DNA of 64,000 nt. Source: an uncultured Myxococcales bacterium (lineage in GTDB: Bacteria; Myxococcota_A; UBA9042). The stretch is from the NCBI GenBank assembly GCA_903929795.1, contig CAIYWC010000195.1:40318-104317 (forward strand), in the 5' to 3' direction. This document shows, piece after piece, positions 25,251 to 33,864 of the stretch. The position numbers and the translations under genes are program-made. The notes below the pieces were generated by a model. It worked only from the letters and a program-made list of their open reading frames with translations. It ran no database searches and was not told the origin of the DNA. Each line of letters begins with the position of its first letter. Within the stretch, counting starts at the first letter, position 1.

Positions 25251-26441
25251 TCAGAGAGCCCGGCCCGCGCGCAGCCGATCCAGCGAGCGGTTGAGGCGCT
25301 CGATGGCCAGCACAACTTGATCTTCCGGCACCGAAGTAAAGCAGATGCGCGCGAAGTTCTCGAAATCCTTGCCGAACGCGTCACCAGGGCTGATGCACAC
25401 ACCCTCGCGCAACAGCTCCTGAATCCACGTGATCATCGGCTTGCCGTTCAATTCCTTGGTGAAATCGGGGAAGACGTAGCCGCCGCCGTCGGCGTTGCCG
25501 AAGTCCGCCTGCAACGTGTTGCGCACGATTTCCGCGACGCGCTTGTACGCCGCTTTGGTCTCCGCGATCCACGGCGCGCCCTCGGCGATCGCGCCCAAGG
25601 CCGCGTATTGACAGATGATGGGCACGCTGTAGATCTGGTGCGTGCTGACGCGGCGGGAGACGTCGAGCCAGGAGGCGTCGCCGATCAGGAAGCCCGTGCG
25701 CAGGCCCGCGAGCGCGTAGCTCTTGGAAGTCGTGAAAATGGAAGCGGTTCGCGTCGCCATGCCCGGCTCGTTGGCCAGCCACGGGTGCGGCGTGTCGTCG
25801 TAGACGTAGTGGTGGTAGGCCTCGTCCGCGATCGTCCAGAGCTCATATTTCACAGCAAAAGCAGCGACTTCCGAGACTTGCGCCGCGGACAACACCGTGC
25901 CGCACGGGTTGTTCGGCGTGCAGATGTACAGCGCGACGGTGCGCTCGGTCACAAACGGCGTCAGCAGCTGGGCGACGGGAATGCCTTTGCGAATGCCGGG
26001 ATAGAACGGCACCTCGACCGGCACGCCGCCCAGCGAGGTAATCATGCCCTTGATCAGCGGCCAGTACGGCGCGCACACAAGCACCTCGTCGCCCGGCTGG
26101 AGCCACGTCTGCAGCGCGACGTTGATGGCCTGCGAGCCACCCGCCGTGACCTGCACGTTGTCGGCCGTAACGCCAAGAAATCCATCATTTACACAGCGTT
26201 GCGCGACAACCGCCCGCAGCTCTTCCAGCCCCCACGGGTTCGAGTACGCGTACGCCTTGGTTTTGGGCAGCTTTTGCGCGGCGCGATCGATGTGCGCGGC
26301 GGCGCACGGCTCCCGGTACGTGTCGCCCAGCTGCAGCGGAATCGGCGGCGCCGGCAGCAGCTTGAATTGCGCGGTGAGGGTCGAAAATACCGATGGACGC
26401 AGGGAATTCGCGGTAGGCGACGAGATCGGAAATTTTGGCAT
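25251..26441 (-). CDS. PLP-dependent aminotransferase, class I/II
   Basis: Cytoplasmic fold-type I aminotransferase of 396 residues. Motifs seen: YSNPWGLEELR, TAGGSQAINVALQTWLQPGDEV, the CTPNNPCGTVLS substrate/PLP loop, IADEAYHHYVYD with the PLP-pyridine Asp, and TSKSYALAGLRTGFL with the Schiff-base Lys. The C-terminal FARICF supplies the substrate carboxylate Arg. Family resemblance is to aspartate/aromatic aminotransferases, but the substrate cannot be told. The ATG at 26441 was chosen because similarity starts there; a long upstream in-frame extension overlaps the divergent gene. First gene of a three-gene operon. Confidence 0.9.
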   Translation of the reverse strand: MPKFPISSPTANSLRPSVFSTLTAQFKLLPAPPIPLQLGDTYREPCAAAHIDRAAQKLPKTKAYAYSNPWGLEELRAVVAQRCVNDGFLGVTADNVQVTAGGSQAINVALQTWLQPGDEVLVCAPYWPLIKGMITSLGGVPVEVPFYPGIRKGIPVAQLLTPFVTERTVALYICTPNNPCGTVLSAAQVSEVAAFAVKYELWTIADEAYHHYVYDDTPHPWLANEPGMATRTASIFTTSKSYALAGLRTGFLIGDASWLDVSRRVSTHQIYSVPIICQYAALGAIAEGAPWIAETKAAYKRVAEIVRNTLQADFGNADGGGYVFPDFTKELNGKPMITWIQELLREGVCISPGDAFGKDFENFARICFTSVPEDQVVLAIERLNRSLDRLRAGRAL

Positions 26442-26556
26442 GGCAGCAAACTCAAGTGCGCGGCAAGTAGGCGCCGCGATGGCTAAGGTCTTCAAATGAA
26501 AGCGAAAGGGCGACCGCCCTCGGGCAGGCGTCACCGGCGGCGGGCGCCCGACCCGG

Positions 26557-26585
26557 TTGACAAGTTGCCAGTCTCGCACTACCAC
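26557..26585 (+). promoter_or_regulatory. Candidate sigma70-type promoter for the YfgM-like/BamB-like pair
   Basis: TTGACA at 26557-26562 is followed after a 17 bp spacer by TACCAC at 26580-26585. It lies 79 bp before the ATG at 26664 in the divergent gap between the aminotransferase and the YfgM-like gene. The -35 is perfect and the -10 is weak, as is common in GC-rich genomes. Confidence 0.4.
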
Positions 26586-26663
26586 ACGCGGCCTGCAAAT
26601 CCCGCGCGGCGTGTCCGGAACCTTCCGCGGCGCCTGTGCGGGCAGCCCATCGGAGAGACGAAA

Positions 26664-27506
26664 ATGGCGACCATTCGGCGACCGCGCAAGTCCAAAAAAG
26701 CGCAGAACATTGAGCTCCTTGCGCCCGAAATCGTTGAGGAAAAGCTCTGGTCGCTCAGCGAATGGGTGGAGGCGCACTGGAAGCCGGTGCTGGGCGGAAT
26801 CGGCGCCGTCTCGCTGATTTGGGGCGGCATCGGCGTCGCCAGCCTGATCGCGGAGTCCCGTGCCAACTCGCGCGCGGATTCGACGAGCGCGGTCTTCCAA
26901 ATCGCCGCGCGCTCTGTCATCCCGCCGCAAGAAGAACCCAAGCCGGCGGAAGGCGATGCACCGGTGGACAAGGAAAAAGCTGAGGCAGCTGCCGCCAAGA
27001 AGAAAGCCGCGGTCAAGGACTCGTTTGACAACGACAAAGCGCGGGCGGACGCCGTCGTGGCGCTGGCGAAGGTTGACGACGAATCGATCGCGCCATGGGT
27101 CAACGTCGTCGTCGGCGGGGCGAAGGCCATCAATGGCGACTACGCGGCGCAGCTGACGGCCGTCGACGCGGCGCTGGCGAAGCTGGGCGGCGATCAGGCG
27201 CTGGAACTGCCGCTGCGCCAACAGCGCGCCGGTGCGCTCGCCGCTCAGGGCAAGAACGCGGAGGCTGCGGCCGAGTGGGCCAAAGTGGCGGCGCTTTCGG
27301 CCCAGCCGTTTGACAAGGCGCTGGCGCAGCTGCGGACGGGCGATTTGCTCAATCCGTCGCTGGGAGCCAAGGCGGGCGATGCAGCCAAGGCGAAGACGGC
27401 ATACGAAGCGGCGATGAAGCTCGCGCGGCCTGGCGACAAGGATCCGCCCGCGGGTGCGCTGGCGTGGGTCGCAGCGGACGCGCGTGCCAAGCTCGCGAGC
27501 CTCTGA
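26664..27506 (+). CDS. YfgM-like membrane-anchored TPR-type protein
   Basis: Protein of 280 residues with a short basic N-terminus, one transmembrane helix at ~40-62 (WKPVLGGIGAVSLIWGGIGV) and a periplasmic Ala-rich helical region containing tetratricopeptide-like helices (QQRAGALAAQGKNAEAAAEWAKVAAL). This architecture is that of YfgM/ancillary SecYEG translocon subunit proteins. The ATG at 26664 has GGAGAG upstream; an earlier start at 26496 adds a basic segment without family character. The stop overlaps the start of a BamB-like gene (TGATG). In E. coli yfgM lies directly upstream of bamB, so the gene order is conserved. Assignment rests on topology and context. Confidence 0.7.
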   Translation: MATIRRPRKSKKAQNIELLAPEIVEEKLWSLSEWVEAHWKPVLGGIGAVSLIWGGIGVASLIAESRANSRADSTSAVFQIAARSVIPPQEEPKPAEGDAPVDKEKAEAAAAKKKAAVKDSFDNDKARADAVVALAKVDDESIAPWVNVVVGGAKAINGDYAAQLTAVDAALAKLGGDQALELPLRQQRAGALAAQGKNAEAAAEWAKVAALSAQPFDKALAQLRTGDLLNPSLGAKAGDAAKAKTAYEAAMKLARPGDKDPPAGALAWVAADARAKLASL

Positions 27507-28681
27507 TGCTGCGGCGCAAACCAGGTTTGACGATCGCAGCGCACGCGCTGGTCGTGCTGCTGCTGCCGGCTGCGCTGCACGCCCAGGACTTGCAGGTCCT
27601 GTGGCGCGCGCAGATGGCGACGCCCGCGCCGATGGCGTGGAAGCCGCGCGAGCACGGTGGTGTGGTCGTGTCGCCGCACGGAACGTGGGTGTACGCGGCG
27701 TCGGCGACGGGCTTGCGGGCGTACGTCGCGCGCACGGGCGAGGAGCTCTGGGCGGCGCCGATGACCGAACGCGTCGACAGCCGGCCGGTTGTCGACAATG
27801 GCGCGGCGTATGCGGTGACACGCGCCGGTGCGGTCTACGCGCTGGATGCGGTCGATGGCCACGCGCTGTGGCCGGAGCCCAGTCGCCTGCAGGCGGCGGT
27901 CCAGGCGCCGCTGGCGGCCGATGCGCAGCGGTTGTACGTGGCGGCCGATCCGGGCGCTGTCGTGGCGCTCAATCGCTCCACGGGCAAGCCGGAGTGGCGT
28001 TACAATGCGGAAATTACGCGGGAATTCCTGATCGAAGGTCAGTCCGGCGTGCTGCCGGGCGGCTCGTTGGTCTACGCCGGCATGCCGGGCGGAAAGCTCG
28101 TGGCGCTGGGCGCTCGCGACGGCGGACTGACGTGGCAGGTGGACCTCTCCCGGCCGAGCCGCAGCCCGTACGCGGACGTGGACACGACGCCGGTGCTCGT
28201 CAAGCGGCCGGTGCAGCCCGACGATCCGACCTCCGGCGACTGGCTGCTGGCGGCGAGTCATTCCGGCGGTCTGTTCGCGCTCCGCGCGGCGGACGGTCAC
28301 GAAGTGTGGCACTGCGACCTGGAAGGCATGGGGCCGCCACTGGTGCACGCCGGGCGCGTCTACGTGCTGGCGGCGACCGGGACGCTGTACGCGGTCGAGC
28401 TGGAGACCGGCAAGATCCTGAGTCATCAGAAGCTGCCGGGCAATCCGTCGGGCCATTTGGCGTGGTCGGATCTGGGCGGCGGGACGCTGTGGGTGCCGAC
28501 CGAGCAAGGCATGGACCTGGTGCGCGCGGCGAACGGCATGGCGGTGTCGCGCGCGCTGCTGGAGTGGGGCTTTACGGCGGTGCCGCAGGTGCTGGGCGAC
28601 CGGGCTTTCGCGGTGTCCAACGGCGGCATATTGTATGCGCTGGCGATGCACGACGCGCAGGGCGTGCACTTAGGCCAATAG
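27506..28681 (+). CDS. PQQ-like beta-propeller protein (BamB-like)
   Basis: Exported protein of 391 residues with a signal peptide ending LHA/Q (~26) and no lipobox Cys. The mature protein is an eight-bladed PQQ/WD-type propeller with blades such as GLRAYVARTGEELWAAP, VYALDAVDGHALWPEP, VVALNRSTGKPEWRY, LVALGARDGGLTWQVDL and LYAVELETGKIL. Such propellers include BamB of the outer-membrane assembly machine and quinoprotein-like sensors. Overlap with the YfgM-like gene supports a BamB-like role in outer-membrane protein folding, but absence of a lipid anchor differs from E. coli BamB, so the call is tentative. Confidence 0.8.
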   Translation: MLRRKPGLTIAAHALVVLLLPAALHAQDLQVLWRAQMATPAPMAWKPREHGGVVVSPHGTWVYAASATGLRAYVARTGEELWAAPMTERVDSRPVVDNGAAYAVTRAGAVYALDAVDGHALWPEPSRLQAAVQAPLAADAQRLYVAADPGAVVALNRSTGKPEWRYNAEITREFLIEGQSGVLPGGSLVYAGMPGGKLVALGARDGGLTWQVDLSRPSRSPYADVDTTPVLVKRPVQPDDPTSGDWLLAASHSGGLFALRAADGHEVWHCDLEGMGPPLVHAGRVYVLAATGTLYAVELETGKILSHQKLPGNPSGHLAWSDLGGGTLWVPTEQGMDLVRAANGMAVSRALLEWGFTAVPQVLGDRAFAVSNGGILYALAMHDAQGVHLGQ

Positions 28682-28709
28682 CCGAACGGCGAAGGTGAGC
28701 GGGGTTCAG

Positions 28710-29882
28710 ATGCGCACAGTGGTCATCCTCATGGCGTTGGCGATCGCGGGCTGCAGCGCCAAGACAACGACGACGGGCGCCACCGGCGATGCGGTCGTAG
28801 GCTTGGGCCAGGACGCGACGGCAACTGCGGATGCCGGCGGCGACGGCGCGGGCGCGGACGTGGCCCCGGTCAAGTGCGTCGGGCCCAATGACGTCCATGT
28901 CTGCGATACGACGGGCGAATGTGCCAGCGGCATGTACTGCGACCAGTGCTCCAAGACCTGCAAAGCCTCGCGAAACGTCTGCGACCCTTGCACGATCGAC
29001 GACGAGTGCGCGGGCGCCGAGAACGGCTCGATCTGCATCCCGTACGACAAAGGCGGCACCTTTTGCGGCCAGGCGTGCCTGGGCGATGCCGGTTGCCCCA
29101 AAGCGTTCACGTGCAAGGCCGTAGCCGGGAGCGCGAGCATGCAGTGCGTGCCGAAAAACGGCTCCTGCGCGCCGGGATCGGGGCTGTGCAAGACCGACGC
29201 AGCGTGCCCGTTCCAGTTCATCTGCAACCCGGACTATGGCGCTTGCGTCAAGGGCTGCACGGATGACCTGTCCTGCCCGCAGCCTGAAGGCGCGCCGACG
29301 GTGTGCTCGCTGGGCCACTGCGTGACGCCTTGCACGGGCGACCCGGACTGCGCGCCGATCAGCACGGACGCGAAATGCGTCGCCCAACACTGCAAAATCC
29401 CCGGCGGTTGCCTGACCTCGGCAGAGTGCGACACGTCCGCCAAGCCGCACTGCCTGCTGACGACTCACATGTGCGTCGCCGGCTGCGTCGACGACGGCGA
29501 ATGCCACGACGCGGGCTTGAAATGTGTCAACGGCCAGTGCGCGGTCAAGGGCTGCACGATGAATTTCGAGTGCTCGTTTGGCTTGGTCTGCAACGCCGGC
29601 ACGGGCCAATGCGAGACGCCGACGCTGCCGTACTGCGGCAAATGCGACGACCAGGACCAGAACGTGACGGCGTGCGGCGGCAAGCCCGCGATTTGTCAGG
29701 CTTCGCAGGACGCCGCGGGCAACAAGCTCGGGCCGTACTGCTACCTCCCGTGCTCAACCGATCCGACGGGCCAGTGCCCCGAGGGCTATGGCTGCCAGGA
29801 CGTGAAAGACCAAAACGGCGCGGTGACGGGCCAAGTGTGCTTTCGCCAATGCCAATACCAGCCACAGACGACCACGCCCTGA
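28710..29882 (+). CDS. Cys-rich lipoprotein with Asp/Ala linker
   Basis: Lipoprotein of 390 residues (lipobox AIAGC, Cys15) with a Gly/Asp/Ala linker and a mature part of about 40 Cys in repeating pairs, for example CDTTGECASGMYCDQCSKTC, CDPCTIDDEC and CKTDAACPFQFIC. Spacing resembles the Cys-rich modules widespread in deltaproteobacterial surface proteins; the DxEC/DxxC-xxGxxC rhythm is repeated about ten times. No catalytic motif is visible. The ATG at 28710 was preferred over a GTG at 28695 because it begins directly at the signal peptide. It lies 28 bp downstream of the BamB-like gene. Confidence 0.82.
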   Translation: MRTVVILMALAIAGCSAKTTTTGATGDAVVGLGQDATATADAGGDGAGADVAPVKCVGPNDVHVCDTTGECASGMYCDQCSKTCKASRNVCDPCTIDDECAGAENGSICIPYDKGGTFCGQACLGDAGCPKAFTCKAVAGSASMQCVPKNGSCAPGSGLCKTDAACPFQFICNPDYGACVKGCTDDLSCPQPEGAPTVCSLGHCVTPCTGDPDCAPISTDAKCVAQHCKIPGGCLTSAECDTSAKPHCLLTTHMCVAGCVDDGECHDAGLKCVNGQCAVKGCTMNFECSFGLVCNAGTGQCETPTLPYCGKCDDQDQNVTACGGKPAICQASQDAAGNKLGPYCYLPCSTDPTGQCPEGYGCQDVKDQNGAVTGQVCFRQCQYQPQTTTP

Positions 29883-29921
29883 CAAGCGTGTTACGCAACG
29901 GTCGCGGCCATGACAGCGCCG

Positions 29922-29951
29922 TGACTTTTGCCTTTGCAACCCGGGTATAGT
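29922..29951 (+). promoter_or_regulatory. Candidate promoter upstream of hemE
   Basis: TGACTT at 29922-29927 and TATAGT at 29946-29951 are separated by 18 bp, 47 bp before the hemE ATG. The -10 matches sigma70 well and the -35 moderately. It lies in the 115 bp gap after the Cys-rich lipoprotein and would drive hemE-hemY-hemA. Confidence 0.4.
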
Positions 29952-29997
29952 TCCACCGTCGACGCGATTTGCGGCGTGTCTGCGTGAGAGAGTCAAC

Positions 29998-31062
29998 ATG
30001 AATACTGGTTTGATTGCCAAGCCCTTGGCGGCTGGCGAGATGTCTTGTCGTTCCCGAATGATGGCCGCGCTGGGCAACCAGCCCGTGGACCGCCCGCCGC
30101 TCTGGCTGATGCGCCAGGCCGGTCGCTACCTGCCGGAATACCGCGCGGTGCGCCAGAAGCACTCGTTCCTGGAGATGGTCCACACGCCGGAGCTGGCGAT
30201 GGAGGTCACGCTCCAGCCGCTGCGGCGCTTTGGCATGGATGCGGCGATCCTGTTCAGCGACATCCTGACGATTCCGGAAGCGATGGGCATGGATGTCCAG
30301 TTTCCCGAAGGTGGGCCGGTGCTGGGTCCGGTGGTGCGCAGCCAGGCGGACGTCGACAAGCTGACGACGCACACGGCTGAACGGCTGGGCTATGTCGGCG
30401 ACGCGCTGCGGCTGATTCGCGCGGAGCTGCCGAACCACGCGCTGCTGGGCTTCTCGGGCGCGCCGTTCACGCTGGCCTGCTACATGATCGAAGGCAAAAG
30501 CAGCAAGCAATACGAGCACATCAAGGCGATGATCTGGCAAGCGCCGGAGCTGCTGAAGTCGCTGCTGGACAAGCTCGCGGACGCAGTCATCGACTACCTG
30601 TCGATGCAGTTGGACGCCGGCGCGGATGCCGTACAGCTGTTTGACACCTGGGCGAGCGAGCTGCGCGCGGCGGATTACGACGCAGTGGTGCGGCCGTCGA
30701 CGGAGCGGATAGTCAAGGCGATTCAGGCGCGTGGCGGCAAGATCATCGTGTTTGCCCGGCACAGCGGCCCGCTGCTGGAGAGCACGCTCAAGCTGGGCGC
30801 GGACGCGCTGGGCCTGGACGGACGCATCGAGTTCAGCGCGGTGCGCAAGCTGGCGCCCAACGCAGTGGTGCAGGGCAACCTCGATCCGATTGAGCTGTTC
30901 GCGCCCGCTGCGCACATCCAGCGGCGCGTGCAGGCGATGCATGCGGCGACCGGCGGTCATGGCTGGATCGCTAACCTGGGCCACGGCTGCATTCCGGAGA
31001 CGCCCATCGCCGGCGTGGAGACGTTTGTGACGGCGGTGCAGGCGTTGAAGGGCGTGCCATGA
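29998..31062 (+). CDS. hemE: Uroporphyrinogen decarboxylase
   Basis: Converts uroporphyrinogen III to coproporphyrinogen III in heme synthesis by removing four acetate carboxyls. The 354-residue protein has the N-terminal signature PPLWLMRQAGRYLPEYR with the catalytic-site Arg pair, FSDILTIPEAMGM containing the essential Asp, GFSGAPFTLACYMIEG, AVQLFDTWASEL and a C-terminal GNLDPIELFAP and NLGHGCIPETP. Full length for the family. Its stop overlaps the next start (ATGA), so hemE, hemY and hemA are translationally coupled. Confidence 0.97.
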   Translation: MNTGLIAKPLAAGEMSCRSRMMAALGNQPVDRPPLWLMRQAGRYLPEYRAVRQKHSFLEMVHTPELAMEVTLQPLRRFGMDAAILFSDILTIPEAMGMDVQFPEGGPVLGPVVRSQADVDKLTTHTAERLGYVGDALRLIRAELPNHALLGFSGAPFTLACYMIEGKSSKQYEHIKAMIWQAPELLKSLLDKLADAVIDYLSMQLDAGADAVQLFDTWASELRAADYDAVVRPSTERIVKAIQARGGKIIVFARHSGPLLESTLKLGADALGLDGRIEFSAVRKLAPNAVVQGNLDPIELFAPAAHIQRRVQAMHAATGGHGWIANLGHGCIPETPIAGVETFVTAVQALKGVP

Positions 31063-32495
31063 CCGTTGCGGCGCCAGAGACGGTAGACGTCGCGATCGTC
31101 GGCGGCGGCATCACGGGCTTGGCGGCTGCGTGGGCGGCGCACAAGCGCGGCCTGCGCGTCAAGCTGCTCGAGGCGCGCGGCACCGTTGGCGGCAAGATCC
31201 GCAGCGAGCACCGCGACGGCTACCTTTTTGAATGGGGCCCGAACAGCTTCATGGGCTCCGCGACCGCGATCTGGCAGCTGGTGGAAGACCTGAAGCTGCA
31301 AGATGAAGTGCTGACCGGCATGCCGCCGGGCGACCGCTACATTTACCGCAACCGCCTGGCGCGCCGGCTGCCGCGCGGTCCGGGCGACTTCTTCAAGAAC
31401 AACGAATTCATGACGCTTTCCGGCAAGTTGCGCATGATGGCCGAGCCATTCGTGTTCGGCGATGCGCGCGAGACGGACACGCTGCTGGAATTCGCCCGGC
31501 GGCGGCTGGGTCCGGAGGCTGCGCAGTACCTCGTCGCGCCGTTTGTCTCGGGGATCTACGCGGGCGATGCCGAACAGCTGGGCGCGCGCGACGCGTTTCC
31601 CCAGCTCTGGCAATGGGAATTTGAGGCCGGGAGCGTCGTGATGGGCGCGCTGCTGGGCAGCAAGAAGCCCAAGCCGGCGGGGCCCAAGCGCCGCGGTTTG
31701 TTCAACTTCAAGAACGGCCTGGGTACGCTGCCGTTCGCGATTGCCGCAGCGCTGCCACCTGATTCCGTTCGCACGGCGACCGTGGTGAACGAGGTGACCG
31801 GCCAGGCCGATGGCACCTGGACGCTGCACTGCCACGCGACCAAGGACGAGACGGCGACGTCGGAAGTCCGCGCGCGGCATGTGGTTTTGGCGGCGCCGCC
31901 GCAGATCAGCGCGCAGCTGTTGCCCCACGATCCGGCGCTCGCGCAGGTTCGGGCGGCGCTGGCGGACGTCCAGCTGTGCCGCGTCGCGGTGGTGCACTAT
32001 GGCGGCGAGGACAAGACCCACGTCGCGCCGCAGGGCTTTGGGATGTTGATTCCGCCCGGCGAAGGTCTGCGCACGCTGGGAATCCTGTTCCCGTCGAGCG
32101 TTTTTGCCGGCCGCGCGCCGGAAGGCCACTACCTGCACAGCGGCTTTCTGGGTGGCGCACGCGATCCAGATGCTGCGCAACTCCCGGATGAGAAGCTGTT
32201 TTCACTGGTCCAGCGCGCTCAGGAGCAGGCGTTTCCGCAGACGGCGGGTTCGGCTTTGACCCAGGATTTCAACCAGGTCATTCGCTGGCACGACGCGATT
32301 CCGCAATACCGGGTTGGCCACCGCGCGCGCATGAGCGACGCCCGCGCGGCGCTGCAGCAGGCGATGCCCGGCGTGACGCTGGCGGGCAATTATCTGGACG
32401 GCATCAGCATCAACGACTGCGCCGCGTCTGGCCTGGCCGCCGTGGATCGCTTGCTCGCTGACAGCCACGGCGCGACAGGACGGAGGTCCACATGA
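31059..32495 (+). CDS. hemY: Protoporphyrinogen oxidase, HemY (oxygen-dependent) type
   Basis: FAD enzyme oxidising protoporphyrinogen IX (or coproporphyrinogen III in some lineages) in the last steps of heme synthesis. The 478-residue protein opens with the dinucleotide-binding VAIVGGGITGLAAAW and LLEARGTVGGKIRS, then EWGPNSF, VAPFVSGIYAGDAEQL, and a C-terminal FAD motif in LAGNYLDGISINDCAASGL. This matches HemY/PgoX rather than the HemG flavodoxin or HemJ types. It overlaps hemE at its start and hemA at its end, both by ATGA. Confidence 0.94.
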   Translation: MTVAAPETVDVAIVGGGITGLAAAWAAHKRGLRVKLLEARGTVGGKIRSEHRDGYLFEWGPNSFMGSATAIWQLVEDLKLQDEVLTGMPPGDRYIYRNRLARRLPRGPGDFFKNNEFMTLSGKLRMMAEPFVFGDARETDTLLEFARRRLGPEAAQYLVAPFVSGIYAGDAEQLGARDAFPQLWQWEFEAGSVVMGALLGSKKPKPAGPKRRGLFNFKNGLGTLPFAIAAALPPDSVRTATVVNEVTGQADGTWTLHCHATKDETATSEVRARHVVLAAPPQISAQLLPHDPALAQVRAALADVQLCRVAVVHYGGEDKTHVAPQGFGMLIPPGEGLRTLGILFPSSVFAGRAPEGHYLHSGFLGGARDPDAAQLPDEKLFSLVQRAQEQAFPQTAGSALTQDFNQVIRWHDAIPQYRVGHRARMSDARAALQQAMPGVTLAGNYLDGISINDCAASGLAAVDRLLADSHGATGRRST

Positions 32496-33826
32496 TGCAT
32501 CGAGTTGCCTCGCGGCAGCCTGGCCGCCAAATTGCGGGCGACGCGGACGTGCCGCTGGTGGTCGCGGGCTGCGATTTTCGCGTGGCGTCGGCGACTTGGC
32601 GCAACCGTCTGCTGCTGGACGGCGAGCAGCGCGCCGAACTGACGCGCATGTTGGGCGACGCCTGCGATGCCCAGGGCCTGGTGGTGCTGGAGACGTGCAA
32701 CCGGGTGGAGTGGATCGTCGCGTCCAAGTCGCCGCGCTGGGCGGGCGAGCTGCTGCGGGCGCAGATGGTTGACCGCTGGCTGTCGTCGGGCAATGACGGG
32801 GCGCATGTGCGCCAGCTGCCCGCGCCGTACGTGTACACCGGCCGGTCGGCGGTGCAGCACCTGCTGCGCGTCGCGGTGGGCCTGGAGTCGTTCGTGCTGG
32901 GCGAGCGCGAGATCGCCGGCCAGCTGAACCGGGCGTTGATGGGTGCACGCCAGGCGGGCCACACGTCCGGCTACCACAATGCGCTGCAAACCGCCGTGGG
33001 CCGGACGGTGCGCAAAGTGCAGCGGCTGACCCATTGGCGCCACCACACGCGTGGCGTCCACGGGCTGGCGATGGAGGCGGCGCGGCGCCACCTGCCGCAC
33101 CTGCCGCACCACGAAAAGCACACGGTGGGCGTGCTGGGCATGGGCGAGATCGGCCGCAAGGCGTCCGCGGTCCTGAGCCAGGCCGGGCAGTTCAAGGTGG
33201 TGCACATCAACCGGACCGTCCCGCCGGAGAAGTCCAACGACTGGCTGCCGTACGCCAACCTTGCGGAAATTCTGCCGACTTTGGATGCGCTGGTCGTCGC
33301 GACGGGCGCGCGCCTGCCGACCGTGGATCTGGACAAGCTGCCGCGGCGGGAAAAGCCGTTGCTGGTCATCGATCTCGGCGCGCCGCACCAAGTGCATTTC
33401 TCGCGCGATCTGGCGCCGGGCGAACCGCCGATTCACTGCATCGACTTGGACGACCTGCTGGCGGAGCCCGCGGCGTCGCCGAACCTGAGCGAGCTGCCGA
33501 CCGTGCAGGAGCTGGTGGACGAAGGCGTGCGCGAATTCCTGCTGGAATGCCGCAAGCGCGAGCTGGCCGGGCTGCTGCGGGCTGCGCACGACGCGTATGA
33601 CCGCCACGGCTACGAGCTGCTGCCGGCGCTCATCGACGCGGAACTGGCGGAGCTGCCCGACGAACAGCGGCGGCGGCTGGAGCAGTCGGTGCGCGGCCTG
33701 CTGCGCGACATGACCCGCGAGTTCGTGCATCATGTCGAAGCGGCGGCGGATTCGAGTCGCAAGGCCGAGCCCGAGGCATCCGCGCGCGCGGTGTCGGACG
33801 TCGGGTCGCCCGCGCCTCTGACGTGA
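32492..33826 (+). CDS. hemA: Glutamyl-tRNA reductase (divergent N-terminus)
   Basis: Reduces glutamyl-tRNA to glutamate-1-semialdehyde, the first committed step of C5 tetrapyrrole synthesis. In this 444-residue protein the catalytic Cys69 sits in ETCNRVEWI, His123 in VQHLLRVAVGLESFVLGEREIAGQ, and the NADPH fold begins GVLGMGEIGRKA near 210. A long helical C-terminal dimerisation domain follows. The otherwise near-invariant SHKTAPVxxRE motif is replaced by CDFRVASATWRNRL, so the tRNA/substrate pocket entrance is atypical although the catalytic core is kept. As the pathway's first enzyme encoded third, downstream of late genes, it may be a specialised or duplicated copy. Confidence 0.88.
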   Translation: MMHRVASRQPGRQIAGDADVPLVVAGCDFRVASATWRNRLLLDGEQRAELTRMLGDACDAQGLVVLETCNRVEWIVASKSPRWAGELLRAQMVDRWLSSGNDGAHVRQLPAPYVYTGRSAVQHLLRVAVGLESFVLGEREIAGQLNRALMGARQAGHTSGYHNALQTAVGRTVRKVQRLTHWRHHTRGVHGLAMEAARRHLPHLPHHEKHTVGVLGMGEIGRKASAVLSQAGQFKVVHINRTVPPEKSNDWLPYANLAEILPTLDALVVATGARLPTVDLDKLPRREKPLLVIDLGAPHQVHFSRDLAPGEPPIHCIDLDDLLAEPAASPNLSELPTVQELVDEGVREFLLECRKRELAGLLRAAHDAYDRHGYELLPALIDAELAELPDEQRRRLEQSVRGLLRDMTREFVHHVEAAADSSRKAEPEASARAVSDVGSPAPLT

Positions 33827-33864
33827 AATGTAGCTGAAATCAGGCGATTGCGGGATTACTGCCG

